This document shows positions 1-7,838 of a stretch of 64,000 nucleotides of DNA, piece after piece (position 1 is the first letter of the stretch; each line of letters begins with the position of its first letter). Origin of the DNA: Lentisphaeria bacterium. GTDB lineage: Bacteria > Verrucomicrobiota > Lentisphaeria > Victivallales > UBA1829. Made by a program: the position numbers and the translations under genes. A model generated the notes under the pieces. It saw only the letters and a program-made list of their open reading frames with translations, was not told the DNA's origin and did not search any database. Location: assembly GCA_003526375.1 (NCBI GenBank), contig DPDG01000052.1, positions 74,520-138,519 of the forward strand, written 5' to 3'.

Positions 1-1228
1 CGGCTCCTACAGGCTTCGTGACTGTATCGCGAAGGCGAAGAATGAAAAGGGCGAAATCCGCGAGATTACGATGGTTCAGAAATGGCCGGTCAAGATTCCG
101 GTCTCCTGTTACAGGGAGAAACTGATGCCGGTCAATCCGCTGACTACACAGCAGAGAATCATTGATACGTTTTTCCCTGTTGCGCAGGGCGGAACGTTCT
201 GCACGCCGGGGCCGTTCGGAGCGGGCAAGACCGTTCTTCAGCACGCAATCAGCCAGCACGCGGAAGCGGATGTGGTGATCATCGCCGCCTGCGGAGAGCG
301 TGCCGGAGAGGTCGTGGAAATTCTCCGCGAATTTCCGCATCTTGAGGACCCGCGGACCGGAAAGAGCCTGATGGACCGTTCGATCATCATCTGCAACACC
401 AGTTCGATGCCTGTCGCTGCGCGTGAAGCATCCGTCTATACGGCAGTGACCCTTGCGGAGTATTACCGCCAGATGGGGTTGAACTGTCTGCTTCTTGCCG
501 ACTCGACCTCCCGCTGGGCGCAGGCTCTCCGCGAGATGTCCGGACGCCTTGAGGAGATTCCCGGAGAAGAGGCGTTTCCCGCATACCTTGAATCCCTGAT
601 TGCGAGCTTCTATGAACGTGCCGGGCTTGTCCGGCTCAATGACGGCGGGCAGGGCTCCATCACGATCGGCGGCTCCGTCAGTCCCGCCGGCGGCAACTTT
701 GAAGAACCGGTGACGCAGGCGACGTTGAAAGTCGTGGGCGCGTTCCTCGGACTTTCCCGCGAGCGTTCCTCCGCGCGCCGTTTCCCCGCGATTCATCCTC
801 TGGACAGTTGGAGCAAATACAAAAGCATCGTGGCGCCGGAGAAGCTTGCCTGTGCCAGAAATATTCTCCGCCGGGGCAATGAAGTCAATCAGATGATGAA
901 GGTAGTCGGTGAGGAGGGAACCCATATCGACGACTTTGTGGTTTATCTTAAAAGCGAGTTCATCGACTTTGTTTATCTTCAGCAGAACACCTTCGACAAG
1001 GTGGACGGAGCAACCAGCCGCGAACGCCAGGTCTATATGTTCGACAAGGTGATCGACGTCCTTGAATCGACGTTCAAATTCGAGGACAAAGAAGTTGCCC
1101 GCCGTTACTTCCTTGAACTCCGTCTCGCTTTCACCAACCTGAATTATGCGGAATTCCAGTCCGATAAGTTCAAGGAGCTTGAGAAGGCCGTGGATGAAAA
1201 AATCAGCGAAAGGAAGGAAAATGCGTAA
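1..1228 (+). CDS. ntpA: V/A-type ATP synthase subunit A (5' partial)
   Basis: This is the catalytic ATP-binding subunit of the cytoplasmic V1/A1 head. The reading frame is open from base 2, so the start and about 180 N-terminal residues lie before the window; the visible part is about 408 residues against a usual ~580-590. The P-loop GPFGAGKT is encoded near base 220, followed by the conserved ERAGEV segment and the DSTSRWAQALRE stretch typical of rotary ATPase catalytic subunits. Its last 8 bases overlap the start of subunit B, so the two are translationally coupled. It is the first visible gene of an A-B-D-I-K operon. Function is very secure; the direction of catalysis (synthesis or hydrolysis) cannot be read from the sequence. 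Confidence 0.97.
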   Translation, partial: GSYRLRDCIAKAKNEKGEIREITMVQKWPVKIPVSCYREKLMPVNPLTTQQRIIDTFFPVAQGGTFCTPGPFGAGKTVLQHAISQHAEADVVIIAACGERAGEVVEILREFPHLEDPRTGKSLMDRSIIICNTSSMPVAAREASVYTAVTLAEYYRQMGLNCLLLADSTSRWAQALREMSGRLEEIPGEEAFPAYLESLIASFYERAGLVRLNDGGQGSITIGGSVSPAGGNFEEPVTQATLKVVGAFLGLSRERSSARRFPAIHPLDSWSKYKSIVAPEKLACARNILRRGNEVNQMMKVVGEEGTHIDDFVVYLKSEFIDFVYLQQNTFDKVDGATSRERQVYMFDKVIDVLESTFKFEDKEVARRYFLELRLAFTNLNYAEFQSDKFKELEKAVDEKISERKENA

Positions 1229-2522
1229 GGTATATCATAAAATCATTCAGATCGCCGGCAACGTCATTACGGTCGAAGCGGACAACGTCGGCTACAACGA
1301 CCTTGCGGAGGTTACAAGCGCGCGTGGAACCTCTCTCGCGCAGGTGATCCGTCTTCAGGACGACAAGGTGTTTCTTCAGGTCTTCACCGGATCGCGCGGC
1401 ATCAGCACGGGCGACGAGGTGCGTTTCCTCGGACACCCGATGCGTGTTTCCGCCTCCGAAAATCTGTTGGGCAGAATCTTCACCGGAGCGGGTCGTCCCC
1501 GTGACTCCCGTCCGGCGATCAGCGACGATATGATCGACATCGGCGGTCCCTCCGTGAATCCGGCGAAGCGCATCATTCCCCGCAAGATGATCCGTACGGG
1601 AATCCCGATGATCGACGTGTTCAACACGCTTGTCGAATCCCAGAAGCTGCCGATCTTCTCGGTTGCCGGCGAACCTTACAACGAACTGCTTTCCCGGATT
1701 GCCATGCAGGCGGAAGTCGATATCATCATTCTCGGCGGCATGGGCCTGAAATACGACGATTATCTCGCGTTCCGCAATACGCTGGACGAACACGGGGCGC
1801 TTTCCCGTTCGGTGCTGTTCATTCACACTGCGTCCGACCCGATTGTGGAATGTATGCTGGTGCCGGACATGTGTCTTGCGGTTGCCGAACAGTATGCGCT
1901 CCAGAACAAGCGCGTGCTTGTGCTCCTGACTGACATGACGAACTTTGCGGACGCCATGAAGGAAATTGCGATCACGATGGAGCAGATTCCTTCCAACCGC
2001 GGTTATCCCGGCGACCTTTACAGTCAGCTTGCCGCGCGCTATGAGAAGGCGGTTGACTTCGACGGCGCAGGTTCGATCACGATTCTTGCCGTGACCACGA
2101 TGCCCGGCGACGATGTGACGCACCCCGTTCCCGACAACACCGGATACATCACCGAGGGGCAGTTCTATCTGAAGAACGGGCGCATCGAGCCGTTCGGTTC
2201 GCTGAGCCGCCTGAAACAGCAGGTCAACGGCAAGACCCGCGCCGACCACCGCGTCATCATGGATACGATGATCCGTTTCTATGCGGACTACAAGGAGACC
2301 ATTGAGAAACAGTCGATGGGCTTCCAGATGAGTTCATGGGACCGGAAACTTCTGAAGTTCGGCAAGCTTTTCGAGGAGAAGATGATGGACCTTTCCGTCA
2401 ATATTCCTCTTGAGGAAGCGCTTGATCTCGGCTGGAAGATTCTGGCGGAATGCTTCGACAAAACGGAAACCGGTATCAAGTCGGATATGATTGACGAGTT
2501 CTGGCCGGAAAACAGAAACTGA
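1221..2522 (+). CDS. ntpB: V/A-type ATP synthase subunit B
   Basis: This is the non-catalytic nucleotide-site subunit of the V1/A1 head, alternating with subunit A in the hexamer. The chosen ATG at 1221 sits behind an AGGAAGGA ribosome site inside the end of subunit A and gives 433 residues, starting MRKVYHKI; this is about the normal family length. It shows the expected RIFTGAGRPRD, GIPMIDVFNTLVESQKLPIFS and LLTDMTNFADAMKE-type segments, and it lacks a canonical GxxxxGKT P-loop, as expected for B. A longer frame with an earlier start exists but would overlap subunit A by 83 bases and adds unrelated residues. Subunit D follows after 17 bases. Confidence 0.97.
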   Translation: MRKVYHKIIQIAGNVITVEADNVGYNDLAEVTSARGTSLAQVIRLQDDKVFLQVFTGSRGISTGDEVRFLGHPMRVSASENLLGRIFTGAGRPRDSRPAISDDMIDIGGPSVNPAKRIIPRKMIRTGIPMIDVFNTLVESQKLPIFSVAGEPYNELLSRIAMQAEVDIIILGGMGLKYDDYLAFRNTLDEHGALSRSVLFIHTASDPIVECMLVPDMCLAVAEQYALQNKRVLVLLTDMTNFADAMKEIAITMEQIPSNRGYPGDLYSQLAARYEKAVDFDGAGSITILAVTTMPGDDVTHPVPDNTGYITEGQFYLKNGRIEPFGSLSRLKQQVNGKTRADHRVIMDTMIRFYADYKETIEKQSMGFQMSSWDRKLLKFGKLFEEKMMDLSVNIPLEEALDLGWKILAECFDKTETGIKSDMIDEFWPENRN

Positions 2523-2539
2523 TCTGAGAGGCGGTCATT

Positions 2540-3148
2540 ATGGCAAAAGTCAAATTGACGAAAACGGCATTGAAACAGCAACGGGACGACTTGAAACAGT
2601 TCCAGCGCTTTCTGCCGACGCTTCAGCTCAAGAAGCAGCAGCTCCAGATGGAGATGCGGTCCTGCCTCGAACGCATCCGCAGCAATGAGGTGCGTGAAAA
2701 GGAGAGCAAGGATTCGCTTTCCTCGTGGCTGGTTCTGTTCGGAGCCGAAGCCGACGCGATGCGTGTTGCGGATACGGTCCGCGTGGAACGGGTCGAGACC
2801 GATACGCTGAACATTGCCGGGGTCGACGTTCCCCGCTTCAAAGGAGTGGTGTTCGAAAAGCACGGCTACGATATTTATACGGAGGCTCTCTGGTTTGACG
2901 ACGCGGTTGCCGCGCTGAAGAAGATTGTGGAGCTCCGCATGGAGCGTGAGGTCATCAAAAAACAGTATGAACTCATCGAAAACGAATTGAGAGTGACGAC
3001 GCAGCGTGTCAATCTCTTTGAAAAAGTAAAGATCCCGGAGTGCAAAGAGAACATCCGCACGATCCAGATCTATCTCGGCGATATGGATACCAGCGCGGTC
3101 GCGCGGTCGAAGATCGCCAAGAAGAAACTTCAGGAGACGGCAGCATGA
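2540..3148 (+). CDS. ntpD: V/A-type ATP synthase subunit D (central stalk)
   Basis: This 202-residue protein is the central rotor shaft that turns inside the A3B3 head. The N-terminal LTKTALKQQRDDLKQFQRFL region and the C-terminal ENELRVTTQRVNLFEKVKIP region are the two long coiled-coil arms typical of subunit D, and the second is the best-conserved part of the family. An AGAGGCGG ribosome site lies just upstream. The stop overlaps the start of subunit I in an ATGA arrangement, which indicates coupled translation. Confidence 0.95.
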   Translation: MAKVKLTKTALKQQRDDLKQFQRFLPTLQLKKQQLQMEMRSCLERIRSNEVREKESKDSLSSWLVLFGAEADAMRVADTVRVERVETDTLNIAGVDVPRFKGVVFEKHGYDIYTEALWFDDAVAALKKIVELRMEREVIKKQYELIENELRVTTQRVNLFEKVKIPECKENIRTIQIYLGDMDTSAVARSKIAKKKLQETAA

Positions 3149-4995
3149 TAGTGAAAATGAAAGAAGTGACTCTGCTCTGCCTGGAGCGGAACAGGAGTGA
3201 AGCGCTGGAAGCCCTGCGCGATCTCGGCGTCATGCACGTCAAACAGCTCGGGCGCGTGGAATCCGACGATGTGGCGGAGCTTACCCGGAAGATTACGGAT
3301 GCGGTCAAGGTCTACAATATCCTCAGCGGGCGCAAGGTTTCCGGTGAATCCGGAGAAAATATTGCGCCGGAGAGGCTTGTTTCCGAGGCATTGGAATTGC
3401 TGGATGAGGAGGCTTCGGTCACGAAACAGCGCGAGAATCTGCTCAAGGAGATGGAGAAACTGGCTCCGTGGGGCAATTTCGAGCCGGAGACGGTCCGGAA
3501 GCTTCGTGAGTCCGGCGTGCATGTCTATCTCTGCAGCTCCTTTAAGAGCGATTTCCCGAAACTGTCGTTTCCCGCGGATGCCGCGGTCAAGGTGATCAAC
3601 CGGGGCAGAAACGATGTTTACTACATGGTGGTGTCGCAGGCTCCGGTTGACCCTGCGGAACTGCAGACGGTCCAGCTTCCCGATATTTCGCTCGTGAAAT
3701 TGCAGGACCTTGTCCGGAAGGGCGACGACCGGCTGTCCGATATTTCAAGACAGTTGGACGTGCTTGCGCTTTCCTGCAAGTGTCTGCGCGGGTATAAGGA
3801 GTCGATGGAAAAGGACCTTGAGTTTGCGCAGAACCGCGACGGCATGACCGGGGAAGGCGAGATTGCTTATCTTCAGGGATATGTTCCCGTGACGGAAGTG
3901 GAGAAACTCCGCGCGGAGGCGCTGAAGCAAGGCTGGGCGCTCAAGATAGACGATCCGGCTGAGGACGATATGAAAGTGCCGACCTGCATCAAAAAGCCGA
4001 AATGGATGAGGATCATTGATCCGCTGTTCGACTTCATCGGCATTGCCCCGGGATATCGTGAAAACGATGTTTCGCTGTTTTTCCTGATTGCGTTTCCGAT
4101 CTTTTTCGGAATGCTGATCGGAGATTTTGCCTACGGAGTGCTGTTCATGACGACGGCATTTCTCTGCAAGTATCTGTTCCGCAAGAAAGAAGCGGCGCAG
4201 ATGCCCTTGAATCTGCTGATCCTGCTTTCCGCATTTTCGATCATTTTCGGGCTGCTCCAGGGCGCATGCCTCGGATTGCCGCGCGAGATTCTTCCGGCGC
4301 CTTTGAAAGGGCTGGATTTCCTTGCCGATCCGAAGAACAGTCCGTCGGCGTGCAAACTTGCCGAAAAGCTGAAGATCGCCGATCCGATGGATCTGAAAGA
4401 CAAGTTCATCCAGTGGTTCTGCTTTCTGCTTGCCGCACTGCATCTTTCCTCGGCGCGCGTGTTCAAAACGATTACCGAGATACGGAACTGGCGGAGCTGG
4501 GGCAATCTCGGCTGGGCATTCCTGATCTGGGGCAACTTCTTCACCGCGGTGAACCTGATTGTGTTTCCCGGTACGTTCCCGCTGTATTTTGCGGGGACGC
4601 TGTATGGCGTGGGAATCCTGCTGATCGTTGTGACGATTACGGGGGAGGCGGCGCTGAACCTGCCGTTTTCGATCATCGGAAGTTTCGTGGACGTGCTTTC
4701 CTATATCCGTCTGTTTGCTGTGGGGCTCTCCGGCGTATATGTCGGCACCTGCTTCAACGACATGGGGCGCATGGTGATGGATTCCCTGCCGCAGCAACTG
4801 CTGGTGATCGGAGTCGCGGGATTGATTCTTGTGGCGGTCTGCGGGCACGCCCTGAACATCCTGCTGGGCATCATGGGCGTGATGGTTCATGCAATCCGGT
4901 TGAATACGCTGGAGTTTTCCAATCATATTGAGATGCAGTGGACCGGTATCAAATACCGTCCGTTCGCCAAAGAAGATAAATCTGAAATTCAATAA
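3145..4995 (+). CDS. ntpI: V/A-type ATP synthase subunit I (membrane stator, a-like)
   Basis: This is the membrane stator subunit that provides the ion half-channels. From the ATG at 3145 (overlapping the subunit D stop) it has 616 residues: an N-terminal cytosolic half with coiled-coil segments (to about residue 310) and a C-terminal half with about seven hydrophobic helices. The motif SYIRLFAVGLSG near residues 520-530 contains the essential arginine of the family (R522 by my count), and a late GHALNILLGIMGVMVHAIRL segment is the other family hallmark. The length is slightly short of the usual 620-660. An earlier in-frame start at 3040 would overlap subunit D extensively and is unlikely. 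Confidence 0.95.
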   Translation: MIVKMKEVTLLCLERNRSEALEALRDLGVMHVKQLGRVESDDVAELTRKITDAVKVYNILSGRKVSGESGENIAPERLVSEALELLDEEASVTKQRENLLKEMEKLAPWGNFEPETVRKLRESGVHVYLCSSFKSDFPKLSFPADAAVKVINRGRNDVYYMVVSQAPVDPAELQTVQLPDISLVKLQDLVRKGDDRLSDISRQLDVLALSCKCLRGYKESMEKDLEFAQNRDGMTGEGEIAYLQGYVPVTEVEKLRAEALKQGWALKIDDPAEDDMKVPTCIKKPKWMRIIDPLFDFIGIAPGYRENDVSLFFLIAFPIFFGMLIGDFAYGVLFMTTAFLCKYLFRKKEAAQMPLNLLILLSAFSIIFGLLQGACLGLPREILPAPLKGLDFLADPKNSPSACKLAEKLKIADPMDLKDKFIQWFCFLLAALHLSSARVFKTITEIRNWRSWGNLGWAFLIWGNFFTAVNLIVFPGTFPLYFAGTLYGVGILLIVVTITGEAALNLPFSIIGSFVDVLSYIRLFAVGLSGVYVGTCFNDMGRMVMDSLPQQLLVIGVAGLILVAVCGHALNILLGIMGVMVHAIRLNTLEFSNHIEMQWTGIKYRPFAKEDKSEIQ

Positions 4996-5027
4996 ACAAA
5001 TCAAATAGTAAAAAGGAGAACATCAAG

Positions 5028-5573
5028 ATGTTTCTTGAAATGATCGCAAACACAGCGGCGGCCGCCGCCGCAACAACGGGCCTGAGCGAACAGGCGAAGT
5101 TCACCATGCAGCACCTTCAGTATCTGTTTCAGGCGCTGACTTACGCCGGAGCCTTTGCCGCGATCGGTTTTGCGGCAATGGGGTCCGCCTACGGATGCGG
5201 AACCGCATGTTCCGCGGCTGTCGGCGCGTGGAAAAAGTGCTACTCCCAGAACAAACCGGCACCGTTCCAACTGCTGGTTTTCGCCGGAGCGCCGCTTTCG
5301 CAGGTCATTTACGGCATGATCATCATGTTCGTCATCATGGGCAAGCCGGATGTGACGCAGGCCGCATGGGTTGTCTACCTGCTGGTCGGCGTCATCGGCG
5401 GTATCGCGATGGGGATTTCCGCCGTATGGCAGGGAATTGCCGGAGCCGCCGCGTGCGATGCATTCGCTGAGAACGGCAAAGGTTTCACCAATCAGCTGAT
5501 GGTGCTCGGTATCGTCGAAACCGTTGCGATTTTCGTCATGGCGTTCGCAATCGTGCTTCTCGGCAAGATCTGA
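5028..5573 (+). CDS. ntpK: V-type ATP synthase subunit K (rotor ring)
   Basis: This 181-residue, four-helix double-hairpin proteolipid forms the membrane rotor ring. A strong AAAGGAG ribosome site precedes the ATG. After an Ala-rich N-terminal stretch come two helical hairpins; the ion-carrying glutamate is in the second (IVETVAIF, E164). Comparing with my knowledge of Enterococcus hirae NtpK, the sodium ligands T64, Q65, Q110 and E139 line up with S91, Q92, Q135 and E164 here, which suggests a Na+-driven enzyme. This alignment was done by eye. It is the last gene of the operon and is followed by a rho-independent terminator. No genes for subunits E, F, G or C follow. Confidence 0.93.
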   Translation: MFLEMIANTAAAAAATTGLSEQAKFTMQHLQYLFQALTYAGAFAAIGFAAMGSAYGCGTACSAAVGAWKKCYSQNKPAPFQLLVFAGAPLSQVIYGMIIMFVIMGKPDVTQAAWVVYLLVGVIGGIAMGISAVWQGIAGAAACDAFAENGKGFTNQLMVLGIVETVAIFVMAFAIVLLGKI

Positions 5574-5587
5574 GTCGGTCTTTTCGG

Positions 5588-5620
5588 AACTGCCGCATCT
5601 CCGGATACGGCAGTTTTTTT
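5588..5620 (+). terminator. Rho-independent terminator of the V-ATPase operon
   Basis: An 8-bp perfect stem AACTGCCG/CGGCAGTT (5588-5595 with 5608-5615) is followed by a run of seven T, 14 bases after the subunit K stop. Confidence 0.9.
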
Positions 5621-5648
5621 ATATTCTCATTAAAAACAGGTGGTTTTC

Positions 5649-6569
5649 ATGAAGATTATTGTTTTCGGCGGTACCGGCTGGCTTGGACATAGCATCGTAT
5701 TGGATTTGATCAGGGGCGGGTATGATGTGACGATCTGTTCCCGCGGCAGGAAGAGTACATTTCTGGAAAAAGTTTCCTCCGTGAAAACGGTGTCGGCGGA
5801 CAAGAGCGACGAGGCGGCGATGAAGGAGATTCTCTCCGCCCGCTACGATGTCGTGATTGATACGGTTCCGAACCTCAAATCCATTGAGTTGATTTCCAGA
5901 TACGCCGCCGGTGTGAAGCATTATATTCACTGTTCCTCGACGGGCGGCTATGCGCCGCTTCCCTTTGTCCCATGCAATGAAACGGCGCCCTACGGCGGTT
6001 TTGAAGGCGCTTCCGGCTGGAAGGCGAAGGCTGACTACGACCACGCCGCGCTCTCTCTTTTCACAAGCATCGGATTTCCCGTGACAGTGATCCGTCCCTG
6101 CTACATTACGGGGCCGGGCATGCTTCCGCTGGACAATCTCGGCGGCCGCCGCACGGATTTCATCCCGGATGTCCTTGCGGAAAAGACACTGGACTTGCCG
6201 GACAACGGTCTGGCGCTGCTCCAGCCGATTCATGTGAAAGACCTTGCACACTCTTTCCGTCTCGCCGTGGAGAACCGCCGGAGCATCGGGCAGATTTACA
6301 ACATCTGTCTTTCCCATGCGGTCACTTTGAACCGGTATCTTGAGATTACAGCCGCCGCGCTCGGTAAGAAAGCGCATATCAATCATATTCCCCTGAATGA
6401 GATGCTGGAAAAATACGGAGATACGATCTATCCGATCGGCCTGCGTTTCCTTGCAACGCATATGTGCTTCAGTATTGAGAAAGCACAGCGCGATCTCGGT
6501 TATGTGCCTCACTGCACGCCGGAGGAGGCGATTGAGGAGACGGCTGTCTGGGCAGCCGGACTCAAGTGA
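5649..6569 (+). CDS. NAD-dependent epimerase/dehydratase family protein
   Basis: This is an extended-type short-chain dehydrogenase fold protein of 306 residues. The N-terminal GGTGWLG is the Rossmann dinucleotide motif, and SSTGGYAP near residue 100 matches the active-site region of nucleotide-sugar epimerases. The usual YxxxK pair is not clear; the following segment reads GWKAKADYDHAAL, as in the CSP41-like branch, so catalysis of a sugar epimerisation is not certain. I chose ATG 5649, which has an AACAGG ribosome site at good spacing, over a GTG at 5640. It is a single gene between terminators. The substrate is unknown. Confidence 0.8.
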   Translation: MKIIVFGGTGWLGHSIVLDLIRGGYDVTICSRGRKSTFLEKVSSVKTVSADKSDEAAMKEILSARYDVVIDTVPNLKSIELISRYAAGVKHYIHCSSTGGYAPLPFVPCNETAPYGGFEGASGWKAKADYDHAALSLFTSIGFPVTVIRPCYITGPGMLPLDNLGGRRTDFIPDVLAEKTLDLPDNGLALLQPIHVKDLAHSFRLAVENRRSIGQIYNICLSHAVTLNRYLEITAAALGKKAHINHIPLNEMLEKYGDTIYPIGLRFLATHMCFSIEKAQRDLGYVPHCTPEEAIEETAVWAAGLK

Positions 6570-6573
6570 AATT

Positions 6574-6607
6574 ACGGCGGGGAGAGAGAAATCCCCGCCT
6601 GCTTTCT
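6574..6607. terminator. Bidirectional terminator between convergent genes
   Basis: A perfect GC-rich 8-bp stem GGCGGGGA/TCCCCGCC (6576-6583 and 6592-6599) with an 8-base loop lies between the convergent epimerase and cupin genes. The T-tract is short (GCTTTC), so efficiency is uncertain. Confidence 0.65.
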
Positions 6608-6611
6608 GGGG

Positions 6612-7820
6612 TTACGCAATGTTCAGGTCCGGATTTGCCGGACCGAAATGTTTCAGCATGACCAGCGGATCGGAATCGGAGTCATTCGTGATCCTGACGC
6701 CGTTTTTTGCCGTCGCTTCCGAGACGAAATATTCATCGCAGGTAAGTTGCCCGAAGCGGATCAGAGCGGGTGTTTCCAGTTTCATGCCGTCCATTGTCCC
6801 ATGTCCCTGCATCACGATCATCCCGTATGCGGCGGCGTCTTTGACGAGGACACTGCGTCCGGGGAGGATCGTCAGCTCCTTTGCCGAGACTGCGGCGGAG
6901 CGGTAGCAGATCCATTTGTCGAGATATCCCTCCGCGCGCATTTCATTTTCCTGCCGGACATTGACCGGGCGCATGAAACGGTGCGCGGCGAAGCCGGGAT
7001 CGACATTCAGCTCCCAGTCAATGACTTCGATCAGATAATCCACATCGCCGATCCGGTCTGCCGGACAGTTTTTCCAGAGCAGGCTTTCCGGCACGATCTG
7101 ATCATCGACGAGACTCTGGTACATTGCATAGACATCGCTGGCGAACTGCGGCTCATAGGTGCAGAGACTGCCCGGTGCATGGAGGACTCCCGGCGGAACA
7201 TCCCAGCCCGTCCCCGGTTCAAGACGGTATGCTTTGGAGAGATTCGTGATCTTGTTGTCGCCTTTTGCAAAGTTTGCAAGACACTCGCGCACCTGTTCCT
7301 TTGTTGTCCCCGGTTCCAGTCCGAAAAAGGTGAACGGGAAGTGGCCTCCGTGGTTGTTGAGCTGAGGCGGAAAATAGTAACATTCCGGCTTGCCTCGCTG
7401 CCCGACGAGTTTTGCATGTTCCTCCCGATGGTGGATGTGATGGGGCAGGGGACCGAGGTTGTCGAAGAACTTCGAGTAGACCGGCCAGCAGCGGTATTGC
7501 TTCCAGAGACGTTCCCCGATCAGTTCCGCGCCGAGTTCTTCAACGGCTTCCGTAAGGGGGATGAGTCTGCCGTCCGTGGAAACCAGATGGCTGACGCCCT
7601 CGTTTTTACCGGTCAGCGGTCCGTTGTCCGCGGGAGTCGTGCTGCCGAGCCAGCGTTCGTCGATGCCGCCGCGTTCGCCTCCGAGCGCGTAATAGTCGTC
7701 GGGATGCAGTTTGATCCGGCGTCCCGGAATGCAGAAGGAGCGCGGCACCCAGTTCGGGGCGAGCCGGAAAATTCCGTTTCCTGCATCGAATGTCCGGCGG
7801 ATTGCATTGGAATGTGTCAT
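6612..7820 (-). CDS. Cupin-fold mannose-6-phosphate isomerase-like protein
   Basis: This 402-residue protein looks like a class I phosphomannose isomerase relative. The segment HHIHHREEHAKLVGQ (around residues 127-141) supplies the His/Glu metal ligands, and WDVPPGVLHAPGSL supplies a further histidine, as in ManA. A second cupin-like half follows (ILPGRSVLVKDAAAYG onward). It starts 18 bases after the GHL6-like glycosidase gene, behind a GGAAAGGA ribosome site, so both are one operon probably controlled by the divergent AraC regulator. An aldose-ketose isomerase acting on the sugar released by that glycosidase is a reasonable inference; the exact sugar is not. Confidence 0.7.
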   Translation of the reverse strand: MTHSNAIRRTFDAGNGIFRLAPNWVPRSFCIPGRRIKLHPDDYYALGGERGGIDERWLGSTTPADNGPLTGKNEGVSHLVSTDGRLIPLTEAVEELGAELIGERLWKQYRCWPVYSKFFDNLGPLPHHIHHREEHAKLVGQRGKPECYYFPPQLNNHGGHFPFTFFGLEPGTTKEQVRECLANFAKGDNKITNLSKAYRLEPGTGWDVPPGVLHAPGSLCTYEPQFASDVYAMYQSLVDDQIVPESLLWKNCPADRIGDVDYLIEVIDWELNVDPGFAAHRFMRPVNVRQENEMRAEGYLDKWICYRSAAVSAKELTILPGRSVLVKDAAAYGMIVMQGHGTMDGMKLETPALIRFGQLTCDEYFVSEATAKNGVRITNDSDSDPLVMLKHFGPANPDLNIA

Positions 7821-7838
7821 GAATTTTTTCCTTTCCGT

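Noticed and set aside
1203..2249. Long minus-strand frame of 348 codons opposite ntpB
   Set aside because: It is an antisense shadow of a clear V-ATPase subunit gene and has no recognisable domain or ribosome site.
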